A model generated the notes under the pieces. The model did not search any database and was not told the DNA's origin. It saw only the letters and a program-made list of their open reading frames with translations. A DNA stretch of 39,870 bases from Methanobacterium sp. UBA353 (lineage in GTDB: Archaea; Methanobacteriota; Methanobacteria; Methanobacteriales; Methanobacteriaceae). The DNA lies in assembly GCA_002496805.1 (NCBI GenBank), contig DALO01000015.1, forward strand, positions 64,370 to 104,239, in the 5' to 3' direction. The position numbers and the translations under genes were made by a program. Positions within the stretch are counted from its first letter, which is position 1. Each line of letters opens with the position of its first letter. Positions 7,176 through 14,852 of the stretch are shown piece by piece.

Positions 7176-8537
7176 TTAAATATCGCGATGCTTGTCTTCT
7201 GTTTCAGTCATTATCTCTGAATGTTCAACAAGTTTAGAAATATAGTCTTTATCATTTTTATCTGGAACCGTGATATTATTAATTTTTTCAATGACTTCTT
7301 GTTGAAGCAATTCTAAATGTTTTTTTAATTCAGAAATATCTGCAATGGCCTTACCTGTTCCATTTTCAACCCCTGAAATTGCCTCTTTTAATTGGTCTAT
7401 TTCTAGATTAATGAGTAAAATTTTCCTGAATTCATTTTTCATGTTCTGGGATTCTTTTTTACTCTCTTTTAACTCAGCAGTAAGCTTTTTGAATTCTTCT
7501 GATCTGAACACTTGAAATTTACTCTCATCAATTGAGAGAAATCCTACAACTTCCATGTATTTCGCTTTCAATTTATCAGGGTCTGCTTTCCAGTAAGCTC
7601 TTTTTGTTTTGTCTATTTTGTGGCCTACAAGATAGTCAGCTAAAATATGGTCTCCTGTATTATTGATTATGGTAGAAATAAAATATTTTCTTAGGCCATG
7701 GCTTCGCCAGAAACCATAAGCACCTTTTTCACTAGCAGTAAAACCTAATTTTTTCCCAATCCTATTAAAATTGGAAGAAACACCACTTTTTGTGAGTTTT
7801 TCCCCATTATGAGTAACAAAAAGCTCTTTATTAATATCTGTTATCCTAATCTTCTCATTTCGCCCGTAGGATCTTTCTTTTAGGTAATAAAGTATATTTT
7901 TTGTTACTTCTGGGGGAATAAAAGATTGGTAACGGTATTTGACTTTCTTTCTAGTGATGAGTAAACTCAATACAACTTCCTTGAGTTCTTTTTCATATTC
8001 AAACAAATTTTCGACAGTTTCTATTTTTTTATCAAGAGCATCACTGGTTGCGTCTAGAATTTTCTTGATTGTCAAGTTACGAACTTCTGCCTGTGCCATG
8101 CCAGTCATGGCCATTAAGTAAATCATGGTCTTATCACGTATTGGGGCAATTTCAACCATTTTTTGAATTTCTTCTTTAGTTAATAGCCTTCCTTCATTTT
8201 TCTCTAAGCAAATATCGCTAACATCTGTAGAGACTTCAGGAATAGTAATTTTGTAATATTTGTAAAATGTTTTTACAGCGCTCACATACACTTTAATTGT
8301 CTGAGGGGCTAATTTTCTCTCTTCAAGGCTTTTTTTGAACCTTGGGAGATATGAATCTATCTTTCGCTTTCTTAATCTGTGGATGTTCTCTTCTTCATAT
8401 TCAGCTTCGTCTAAAAGATCTTCTAAAGTCATTCCTGTTAATTTACAGTATTGTTTAAGACCTAAGGTATATAAAGACTGAGTAGATTTACTCAAATTTT
8501 TATTTATGAATAATTTCTCCGCCAGATCTAGATTCAT
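7176..8537 (-). CDS. Tyrosine recombinase / integrase
   Basis: A 453-residue integrase. The N-terminal SAM-like core-binding domain (about 5-100) contains SKSTQSLYTLGLKQYCK and APQTIKVYVSAVKTFYKYY. The catalytic domain shows arginine I in MTGMAQAEVRNL (R153), HGLRKYF (H280, R283), GHK (H306) and the aligned nucleophile in TKRAYW (Y315, nine residues after H306); Y327 is an alternative. All key residues are present, so the enzyme could be active. After residue 340 a long coiled coil extends to the end, which is longer than XerC/D enzymes. It probably integrates and excises the adjoining element. The ATG at 8537 has no strong ribosome site. An inverted repeat lies about 70-115 bases upstream. 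Confidence 0.92.
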   Translation of the reverse strand: MNLDLAEKLFINKNLSKSTQSLYTLGLKQYCKLTGMTLEDLLDEAEYEEENIHRLRKRKIDSYLPRFKKSLEERKLAPQTIKVYVSAVKTFYKYYKITIPEVSTDVSDICLEKNEGRLLTKEEIQKMVEIAPIRDKTMIYLMAMTGMAQAEVRNLTIKKILDATSDALDKKIETVENLFEYEKELKEVVLSLLITRKKVKYRYQSFIPPEVTKNILYYLKERSYGRNEKIRITDINKELFVTHNGEKLTKSGVSSNFNRIGKKLGFTASEKGAYGFWRSHGLRKYFISTIINNTGDHILADYLVGHKIDKTKRAYWKADPDKLKAKYMEVVGFLSIDESKFQVFRSEEFKKLTAELKESKKESQNMKNEFRKILLINLEIDQLKEAISGVENGTGKAIADISELKKHLELLQQEVIEKINNITVPDKNDKDYISKLVEHSEIMTETEDKHRDI

Positions 8538-8603
8538 GGTTATATTATTGCGTTTCTAATATAAGTATTTTTGGTTAAGTTCTCCTAATGGGGCATTACC
8601 GTT

Positions 8604-8651
8604 CGTTAGTTTCATAAAAATAATTTCACACTATACTATATAAAACTAACG
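8604..8651. repeat. Inverted repeat upstream of the integrase (operator or att candidate)
   Basis: CGTTAGTTT (8604-8612) is repeated in inverted orientation as AAACTAACG (8643-8651), with 30 bases between. GTTCGTT also occurs as a direct repeat at 8601 and 8651. The spacer includes an AT-rich ACTATATAAAAC stretch (about 8635-8646) that could serve as a TATA box. Such paired sites are typical of integrase arm sites or of operators. No matching copy was found at the left side of the element. Confidence 0.5.
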
Positions 8652-8843
8652 TTCGTTCGCTTAATTAATAATATCGTTAATGAAAAGTATTATATAATAT
8701 AAGTTTTAAAATTAGTATTATGATACGAGGTTACAAATATGATCAGAATAGCAATGACTAATATGGAAAACATAGTAATGTTAGTATAAGAGAAACCTTT
8801 TTTTAAGAAAAATACTTTTATAATAGAATTTAGATTATAGTGT

Positions 8844-8894
8844 GTTGCAGTGTATAACATCATTTTTACGTTGCAACTGCAACTTATAGGAGAC
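8844..8894 (+). promoter_or_regulatory. Promoter and dyad operator of the 47-aa gene
   Basis: A TATA-like GTGTATAAC lies at 8850-8858. The perfect dyad GTTGCA-AC-TGCAAC (8870-8883) sits at the expected transcription start, and another GTTGCA (8844-8849) flanks the TATA box upstream. The ribosome site AGGAG (8888-8892) follows. Three half-sites around one promoter point to a repressor, perhaps the encoded protein itself. The rest of 8660-8840 holds no credible gene. Confidence 0.6.
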
Positions 8895-8901
8895 AAAAAC
8901 A

Positions 8902-9045
8902 ATGGCAAAAGAAATCGCTGCAACACCAGTTTTAGAAGGGAAGACTGCTGTACGATTCCTTTTAAAAACTCAGGATCCAATATCCCCTAAGAAAAAAAGG
9001 AACCTTGATAGGATAAGAAAAGAGCATAAAGCAGACTTATTTTAA
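8902..9045 (+). CDS. 47-aa protein, antitoxin-like candidate
   Basis: The ATG at 8902 follows AGGAG at 9 bases and the frame ends at TAA 9043-9045. The protein begins MAKEIAATPVLEGKTAVRFL and ends with a very basic, probably helical tail (SPKKKRNLDRIRKEHKADLF). It resembles small archaeal proteins of the type xATPVLxGKxAxxFL that are often found next to toxins; this is from memory of the family, not from a search. It is tail to tail with the GNAT gene, 16 bases apart, and has its own promoter with a dyad operator. If it is an antitoxin, the convergent arrangement is unusual. The function is not proven. Confidence 0.65.
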   Translation: MAKEIAATPVLEGKTAVRFLLKTQDPISPKKKRNLDRIRKEHKADLF

Positions 9046-9061
9046 TTAATTATATTTCTTC

Positions 9062-9637
9062 CTACCTCATGTCATGAATATCCATATAAACTGGAACTGT
9101 TGCAGTTTCATCTTTATTTTCACTTTCATTCCATCTTCTAATTTTATAAGCTATCCCAGGCCAAATAGTGAAGTCTAAATTGTCATTTTCAATATAAAAT
9201 TTATGCGTTTTAATATATGCATCAACAGTTATGTAGCGTAAGCCCACATCTTCGGATAGTTTAAGAGCTTGCTTGATAACTTTTTCTACTAAATATGTGC
9301 CTATTCCCATCCGTTTGTATCGATTATCAACAGCTAGTCTGCATAATTTTAGCGCGGGGAGAGATGAATAAGGTATGCCTTTTGACTCTAACAATTTCTT
9401 ATCTTCAGGTAAGATATTTACTATTTTTATCGCGTCAGTTGACAGTGTAAAATAAGCAACAAGATCAGAACCTAAAAAGGTTAGATAAGTAACATTAATT
9501 TTTCCAACCATTTGTTGGAGTGCTTTTTCCACTAAAAATTCATTCAAATCGTTTATTTCACATTTAAAAGTTGATAAGTCATGTGAACCTTTTAACTTTT
9601 CATATGTTAAATCTTCAGGGCTAAAATTAGTTGCCAT
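9062..9637 (-). CDS. GNAT family N-acetyltransferase, possible TacT/AtaT-type toxin
   Basis: A 191-residue acetyl-CoA-dependent N-acyltransferase. The GNAT acetyl-CoA loop is in YKRMGIGTYLVEKVIKQAL (R/Q-x-x-G-x-G pattern, about residues 107-125). Preceding strands include LPALKLCRLAVD, and the C-terminal part ends in HKFYIENDNLDFTIW. The N-terminal layout FKCEINDLNEFLVEKALQQ...TYL resembles GNAT toxins, which acetylate aminoacyl-tRNA and usually pair with a ribbon-helix-helix antitoxin. No such partner precedes it; the only small neighbour is the convergent 47-residue gene. An AT-rich TTATTAAATATTATT (about 9650-9664) so close to the ATG suggests a leaderless transcript. An ordinary metabolic GNAT is the alternative. 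Confidence 0.82.
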   Translation of the reverse strand: MATNFSPEDLTYEKLKGSHDLSTFKCEINDLNEFLVEKALQQMVGKINVTYLTFLGSDLVAYFTLSTDAIKIVNILPEDKKLLESKGIPYSSLPALKLCRLAVDNRYKRMGIGTYLVEKVIKQALKLSEDVGLRYITVDAYIKTHKFYIENDNLDFTIWPGIAYKIRRWNESENKDETATVPVYMDIHDMR

Positions 9638-9696
9638 AACTACTAATTGTAAATAATATTTAATAACTTATCTATCACAAGTTGAATATTGAAGCA

Positions 9697-10456
9697 TTAT
9701 AGTTCCATTTTTTTGTAATAATTTTTAAAAAACTGTGGATTAAGTTCGGATTTAAAATAATGTTTTCTTTCTATCCAAATGAATCCATCCCCTTTTGAAA
9801 TTATAGCAACATCAATTGGTTCGCTAACAGTTTCGGATTCCATAGATACTTTTCTTTTGAAGGAAGTTAAATTTACAAAGGGTTTTTCTTTTAAAACTGT
9901 ATTAAGTCTAAATAATTATCATTTAAATACTTGCCTTGATTATTAGGGACGGTTTGAATAATTTTACTGTTTTTCCATACATTATAATGGTCATTAATTA
10001 CATCTGTGCATATTTCAGCAGAAAAAGTATTTATCATTTCAGAAGTTATGTTCATCTTCAAGATGATAATCTAAAGTGTCTAAAATGATTTCCTTCATCG
10101 ATAGGAAATATCCATAAACTTTGTGTTGAACATAAAGTTCTTCAGCATTTTTATCGTAAAATTCTTTTTTGTTTTTCAAAAACTTGATAAAACAATCTGC
10201 ATAGTCTTCTACTTTATCACAAGCTTCTTCACCCAATTTTTTTCTAAAATCTTTGATTATGGTTTCCCATGGGAATCCCATGAAGTTGGCATCGTTATAA
10301 ATCATGATTCCTATAGGATGATACTTAGATAAACGTAAAAATTTTGTGTGTGGAAGAAAAAATCTTTTCTCTGTCATGTCCTATTGTCAATGTAACAGCA
10401 CTATCTGCTGCAATGGCTATTGCATCTTTATTCATTAAAACAATTTCAGCCGTCAT
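9697..10456 (-). pseudogene. Frameshifted proteasome-like Ntn-hydrolase gene
   Basis: One coding region is scattered over three frames. It starts at ATG 10456 (ribosome site AAGGTGA) with MTAEIVLMNKDAIAIAADSA, which matches the start of proteasome-type Ntn hydrolases (a run ending in AADxxxT). The frame stops after KIFTFI. The next frame resumes with LRLSKYHPIGIMIYNDANFM and PWETIIKDFRKKLG, and runs to TGA at 10041-10039. A third frame continues with SEMINTFSAEICTDVIND. After about 9910 the frame changes again to TVLKEKPFVNLTSFKR and DVAIISKGDGFIWIERK, ending at TAA 9699-9697. Three single-base lesions explain the pattern. Joined, it would encode about 250 residues. It lies 56 bases downstream of hsdR on the same strand. 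Sequencing errors at short homopolymers cannot be excluded. Confidence 0.8.
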
Positions 10457-10512
10457 AAAGTCACCTTAAAACCTTATTAATCCTCTCTTTGTGAAATTGA
10501 TTAAATCTAGGG

Positions 10513-13500
10513 CTAAACTTTCACCCATTCCTCACAAACTCGATTAGCTTGCTCTAATACTGTTTTAACTGCTAACTTTTGTTTGTCAGGGGGGTAGTCA
10601 TATTTTTTGAGTATCCTCTTGATCGATACTCTCATTTTTGCCTGTACACTTTCTCTTAAAGTCCAATCTATGGTTATGTTGCTTTTTATAGCTTTGACTA
10701 ATTCCATTGCTATCTCTCTTAATACATCATCACCTAATACTTGTACTGCACTATCATTAACACCTAGGGCATCATAAAAGGCTAATTCGTATTCGGTTAG
10801 TCCTAGATCTTCGCCACGGTTTTGTGCTTCCCTCATTTTCTTAGCTAGTTCTATAAGTTCTTCGATAACTGCCACTGCTTCAATGTTACGGTTATGGTAT
10901 CTATTGATGGTTTTTTCCAGCATATCTGTAAATGATCGTGCTTCGATAACATTTTTACGAGAAATACTTTTGATTTCATCATTTAAAAGACGTTTAAGCA
11001 GTTCAGCAGCTGTATTTTTATGTTCCAAATCTTTTACTTCCATGAGGAACTCATCAGATAAGATGGATATGTCGGGTTTTTTAAGTCCGGCTAACTGGAA
11101 TAGATCCAAGACTTCATCAGAGACTAATGCAGTGGATAGAATCTGTTGAATGGCCAAATCAACATCTTCAACGTGTTCTTGCGGATCCCCGGTGACTTTA
11201 GCAATATAATTTTTCACAGCTTTAAAAAAAGCCAAATCATCACGAATACTCATAGCTTGAGGGTGTGGCACTGCTAAGGAGAATGCCTTGGATAATTCGT
11301 TTACATATTTAAAGCAACGTTTTTTCCCGTCTTCTTGACCTAAAACAAAGTCAGCTCCATCACGCATTAACTTTAATTTAGTACCAGTATCTGCTTTCTG
11401 AAAACCATGGTAATTGAATCCGTGGAACAGACCGGTCACTATTTCGTGTTTTTCCATCATTATTGCCACGGCTTTTTCTTGATCGAATGCAATTTCGCCA
11501 CGTCCACCACCATCAGTGTACTGAGACAGGGCTTTTTTAAGTTCAGTGGCTATGCCCAGATAATCAACTATTAGTCCGCCTTCTTTATCTCCATATACCC
11601 TGTTTACCCTAGCTATTGTTTGCATTAATCCATGGCCTTGCATGGGTTTGTCAATGTACATTGTGTGTAAGCTGGGAACATCAAAACCAGTGAGCCACAT
11701 ATCTCTTACGATTACTAGTTTTATTGGTGAGTGGTGATCCTTGAAAGTATCTCCTAATTGTTTTCTTCGGGGTTTGTTGCGTATGTGTGGTTGCCAGTCC
11801 ACGGGATCACTAGCACTACCCGTCATGACCACTTTTAAAAAGCCGTGCATGTCCTCATCGTTATGCCATTCTGGTCTGAGCTTGATAATCTCATTGTATA
11901 AATCTATACAGATTCGTCGACTCATACATACAATCATACCTTTACCTTTTTGTTCCTTGAATCTAGCTTCAAAATGGTTCACTAAATCTTTAGCCACTCG
12001 TTTTATACGGGTTTGGCTACCAACAATAGCTTCCATCCGGGCCCACTTACTCTTGAGCTTTTCCTGACTCTCCATCTCCTGGCCTTCAGTAACAAAATCA
12101 AACTGTGGATCAATATGTGCCTTTTCCTCATCCTTAAGATCCAACTTAACGAGTCGGTTCTCATAATAAATACGAACAGTTGCACCATCTTCCACAGCCT
12201 GTTCAATATCATAAATATCAATATAATTACCGAATACCGCAACTGTGTTCTTATCTCCGCGTTCAAGAGGAGTACCAGTAAAACCAATAAAAGAAGCATT
12301 AGGTAGAGCATCTCGCATGTGCCTAGCAAAACCATCGATAAAGTCATATTGTGAACGATGGGCCTCATCCGCAATAACTACAATATTTCTCCTTTCAGAT
12401 AGGGTGGGATATTCCGTTCCTTTTTCTGGAAGGAACTTTTGTATGGTTGTAAAAACAATACCTCCACTTGCTACCTGTAGGAGTTCCTGAAGATTTTCCC
12501 TGCTATCTGCTTGGACTGGTTCCTGTCTTAGTATGTTCTGTGATGCTTTGAAAGTACCAAATAGTTGATCATCTAAGTCGTTACGATCTGTTAAAACAAC
12601 TAATGTGGGATTATCCATTTCTAGTACTAATTTGCCTGCATAAAATGCCATAATAAGACTCTTACCTGAACCTTGTGTATGCCACACAACTCCAACTCTG
12701 CGATCCCCTTCTGGACTAGCTGCATCAATGGTAGCTTCTACAGCTTTATTCACAGCATGGTATTGATGATATGCGGCGAGTTTTTTCTTGATTGTAGTTT
12801 CAGCATCATCATAAACAATGAAATGGTGGATTAAATCCAATAACACTTTCTTATTGAACATTCCTCTTATGAGAACTTCCATCTCCAACATAGTTAGTAA
12901 AGCGTCTTTTTCACCGCTGATGGTCTTCCATGGCATGAACCGTTGATAATCGCTGGTTAATGTACCTGCACGGGCTTCCATACCGTCACTGATCATTAAA
13001 ATTTCATTAAAATGAAATAGGGAAGGTATCTGCGCTTGGTATGTTTGGAGTTGTTGGTATGCTTTATTGAGAGTGGCTTTTTCATCTGCAGGATTTTTAA
13101 GCTCAATAATAACCAATGGCAATCCATTTACAAATAGAATTATATCTGGGCGTCGGTTATTATCGTTTTCTATGATTGTGAATTGGTTGATTGCGGTGAA
13201 GGTGTTGTTTTCAGGGTTTTGGAAGTCAAAAAGCCATACTTTATCATGCACTATTTGACCATTTTTGCGGTATTCGATGGTGATTCCATCTGTTAAAAGC
13301 TGATGAAAGTGAAGGTTATTAGTGATAAGGTCAGGGCTGTCTGTTCTGAGTATTTTTTTTACAGCTTCCTCACGAGCAATAGGTGGACTGTCAGGATTCA
13401 AACGATTAATAGCATCCCTCAATATCTCTACAATAACAACATCGCTGTAAAGATCGCGCATTGGTGTGGGGCCGTCGGGAGAGATGTTAGGGCCGTGGAG

Positions 13501-13572
13501 GATTTCATAATCCAATTCCTCGAGGATTTCAAGAGCCTCCTGCTCCACCATATCCTCATTCACACCCATCAT
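10513..13572 (-). CDS. hsdR: Type I restriction enzyme, restriction/translocase subunit HsdR
   Basis: The motor and nuclease subunit of a type I restriction-modification complex, 1019 residues, normal length. The N-terminal nuclease has RRPDIILF (D143) and VIIELKNP (E157, K159), followed by the QxxxY element QQLQTY. The helicase core shows Walker A TQGSGKS (299-305), DEAH (402-405), FIGFTGTPL (motif III), DMWLTGFDVPSLHTMY (motif V) and QTIARVNRVY (motif VI). The C-terminal third would dock to the methylase. The start ATG overlaps the hsdS stop by four bases (ATGA), showing translational coupling. It translocates and cuts unmodified DNA. Reading frame intact. The last gene of the hsdMSR operon, read leftward. 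Confidence 0.96.
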   Translation of the reverse strand: MMGVNEDMVEQEALEILEELDYEILHGPNISPDGPTPMRDLYSDVVIVEILRDAINRLNPDSPPIAREEAVKKILRTDSPDLITNNLHFHQLLTDGITIEYRKNGQIVHDKVWLFDFQNPENNTFTAINQFTIIENDNNRRPDIILFVNGLPLVIIELKNPADEKATLNKAYQQLQTYQAQIPSLFHFNEILMISDGMEARAGTLTSDYQRFMPWKTISGEKDALLTMLEMEVLIRGMFNKKVLLDLIHHFIVYDDAETTIKKKLAAYHQYHAVNKAVEATIDAASPEGDRRVGVVWHTQGSGKSLIMAFYAGKLVLEMDNPTLVVLTDRNDLDDQLFGTFKASQNILRQEPVQADSRENLQELLQVASGGIVFTTIQKFLPEKGTEYPTLSERRNIVVIADEAHRSQYDFIDGFARHMRDALPNASFIGFTGTPLERGDKNTVAVFGNYIDIYDIEQAVEDGATVRIYYENRLVKLDLKDEEKAHIDPQFDFVTEGQEMESQEKLKSKWARMEAIVGSQTRIKRVAKDLVNHFEARFKEQKGKGMIVCMSRRICIDLYNEIIKLRPEWHNDEDMHGFLKVVMTGSASDPVDWQPHIRNKPRRKQLGDTFKDHHSPIKLVIVRDMWLTGFDVPSLHTMYIDKPMQGHGLMQTIARVNRVYGDKEGGLIVDYLGIATELKKALSQYTDGGGRGEIAFDQEKAVAIMMEKHEIVTGLFHGFNYHGFQKADTGTKLKLMRDGADFVLGQEDGKKRCFKYVNELSKAFSLAVPHPQAMSIRDDLAFFKAVKNYIAKVTGDPQEHVEDVDLAIQQILSTALVSDEVLDLFQLAGLKKPDISILSDEFLMEVKDLEHKNTAAELLKRLLNDEIKSISRKNVIEARSFTDMLEKTINRYHNRNIEAVAVIEELIELAKKMREAQNRGEDLGLTEYELAFYDALGVNDSAVQVLGDDVLREIAMELVKAIKSNITIDWTLRESVQAKMRVSIKRILKKYDYPPDKQKLAVKTVLEQANRVCEEWVKV

Positions 13573-14852
13573 TTTACAGTGGCCTCCTCAGGAATATTCA
13601 CTCTTATCTTGCCAGACATTAATTTAGGAAGGAGCAAATTACGTAATTTGGATAATGTTTCATTTCGGATTTGATTATTGAGTATCTGATCAAATAGTAG
13701 CTTTACATTTTTATAATATTTTTTTAGAACCTCATCACTAGGGATGATGATATCTATGTTTGAAAAGTTTTTTGTATTTAAATTTAAGGTAGCAGAACCA
13801 CCGCTTGCTAGTATTTCTATGAAATCTTTCATTGAACTCATTTTATAGTATAGATAAGGTGTAAAAAATTCATGTTGCGGAATTATGGAATTAATTTGCT
13901 GATTAGTCTGAGAGTCTTGAGGGATTATGCACACTAAGCCCACAGTAGCTATACAACTAATGCATACTGAGTTTCTTGGAAGAGTTTTATTTTGTTGGAA
14001 TTTTTTACCTTCTTGAGTCAAGGAATCTTCAGTTTTTACCACAAACGTTTGGCCATGCATGTCTGGAATTTTGATAAATGGAACTTCGCCTCCAAAGTAT
14101 TCCTGTTTTGATTTTGGAGGTGTTTTCCCACATACTATCTTTCCGACATCTTTTAATTTTCCAATTTTCCACCCTTTTGGTATTTCACCTAACTCGGAAT
14201 CCACCATCTCCCCACCACTGGATTTATACGGTTGTCCCTCACTGTTGGGGAATTCAAAGTGAACAAACCAGTGCCGAAAGATAGCTTGACCTATTGCTTC
14301 AAGGGTTTGGTTCATTTGATGATTAAGATAAATTTTCTGGTCTATTGAAGAAAGAAATTTGCCGATGGCTTTTTGTTCATTAAAATCAGGAAATGGAAAT
14401 TCTAAATCAATCAAGTAATTCCATGAGGCCCTTGGCATTTTTGTTCCTTCTGATGATTGTGTAGCTATATCAATGATAAGAGGATTCGCAAAGAAGTAAA
14501 ATATGAATCTATTATCATTATCCTCCTTTTTGTCAATAACTAAAATATCTGTAGAACATACACCATCAAAATCTGGTCTATAAACTTTCCTGAAATATGG
14601 TCTCAATTTACCAAATAAAATCTGACCATTTTGGAAAACTAATTTGCCACTCTTCACTTCAGAAGAGCTTCCAACACCATTTAAAGTCAAAGAACCTTCA
14701 TTAATATGCTCCAAACCTATATAAGGCCTAATATCGTTATCATTAGGATTAAATGAGTTCCTGACTTGTTGACATATATCTCCAATCTTTTTTATTTCCC
14801 AATCTTCAGGAATCAATCCTATTTCTGTTTCTTTGTAGCCTTTAGAGCTCAT
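13569..14852 (-). CDS. hsdS: Type I restriction enzyme specificity subunit HsdS
   Basis: This subunit determines the DNA sequence recognised by the complex, 427 residues. Two target-recognition domains are visible, each opened by the typical start: ETEIGLIPEDWEIKKIGDI (about 7-25) and DSELGEIPKGWKIGKLKDV (about 218-236). Each is followed by a conserved helical region: FNEQKAIGKFLSSIDQKIYL in the middle and NETLSKLRNLLLPKLMSGKI at the end. Both halves are complete, so the recognition site should be bipartite. The start overlaps the end of hsdM by 11 bases and the stop overlaps hsdR by 4. No inverted repeats for domain shuffling were seen, and no second hsdS lies nearby. The recognised sequence cannot be predicted. 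Confidence 0.95.
   Translation of the reverse strand: MSSKGYKETEIGLIPEDWEIKKIGDICQQVRNSFNPNDNDIRPYIGLEHINEGSLTLNGVGSSSEVKSGKLVFQNGQILFGKLRPYFRKVYRPDFDGVCSTDILVIDKKEDNDNRFIFYFFANPLIIDIATQSSEGTKMPRASWNYLIDLEFPFPDFNEQKAIGKFLSSIDQKIYLNHQMNQTLEAIGQAIFRHWFVHFEFPNSEGQPYKSSGGEMVDSELGEIPKGWKIGKLKDVGKIVCGKTPPKSKQEYFGGEVPFIKIPDMHGQTFVVKTEDSLTQEGKKFQQNKTLPRNSVCISCIATVGLVCIIPQDSQTNQQINSIIPQHEFFTPYLYYKMSSMKDFIEILASGGSATLNLNTKNFSNIDIIIPSDEVLKKYYKNVKLLFDQILNNQIRNETLSKLRNLLLPKLMSGKIRVNIPEEATVK

Larger units (their letters stand above)
2890..8660. mobile_element. Putative integrated plasmid/provirus-like element
   Basis: The block runs from a small putative regulator and an SF3 helicase through a minus-strand operon with an ArdC-like protein to a tyrosine recombinase. 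Replication helicase, antirestriction and integrase together are typical of integrative plasmids and small proviruses of archaea. It is flanked by restriction genes on both sides, res on the left and hsd on the right. No capsid, terminase or conjugation gene was recognised. No flanking direct repeat (att) and no target tRNA was found by eye, so the ends given are approximate: the promoter of the first gene and the inverted repeat upstream of the integrase. It could also be a decayed remnant that no longer moves. Confidence 0.6.

Noticed and set aside
2330..8690. Flanking direct repeats (att sites) of the element
   Set aside because: I compared the sequences around both ends by eye and found no shared run long enough to be convincing.
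8690..8980. 96-codon minus-strand frame with a hydrophobic end
   Set aside because: It overlaps the 47-residue gene on the other strand, has no ribosome site, and its first half is the antisense of coding and operator sequence.
9668..9699. Longer C-terminal frame of the Ntn-hydrolase remnant ending at 9668
   Set aside because: Checking codon by codon showed that the frame carrying the conserved part ends at TAA 9699-9697.
12003..12374. 123-codon minus-strand frame in hsdR
   Set aside because: It lies in another frame of the same strand inside the HsdR helicase domain and shows no known motif.
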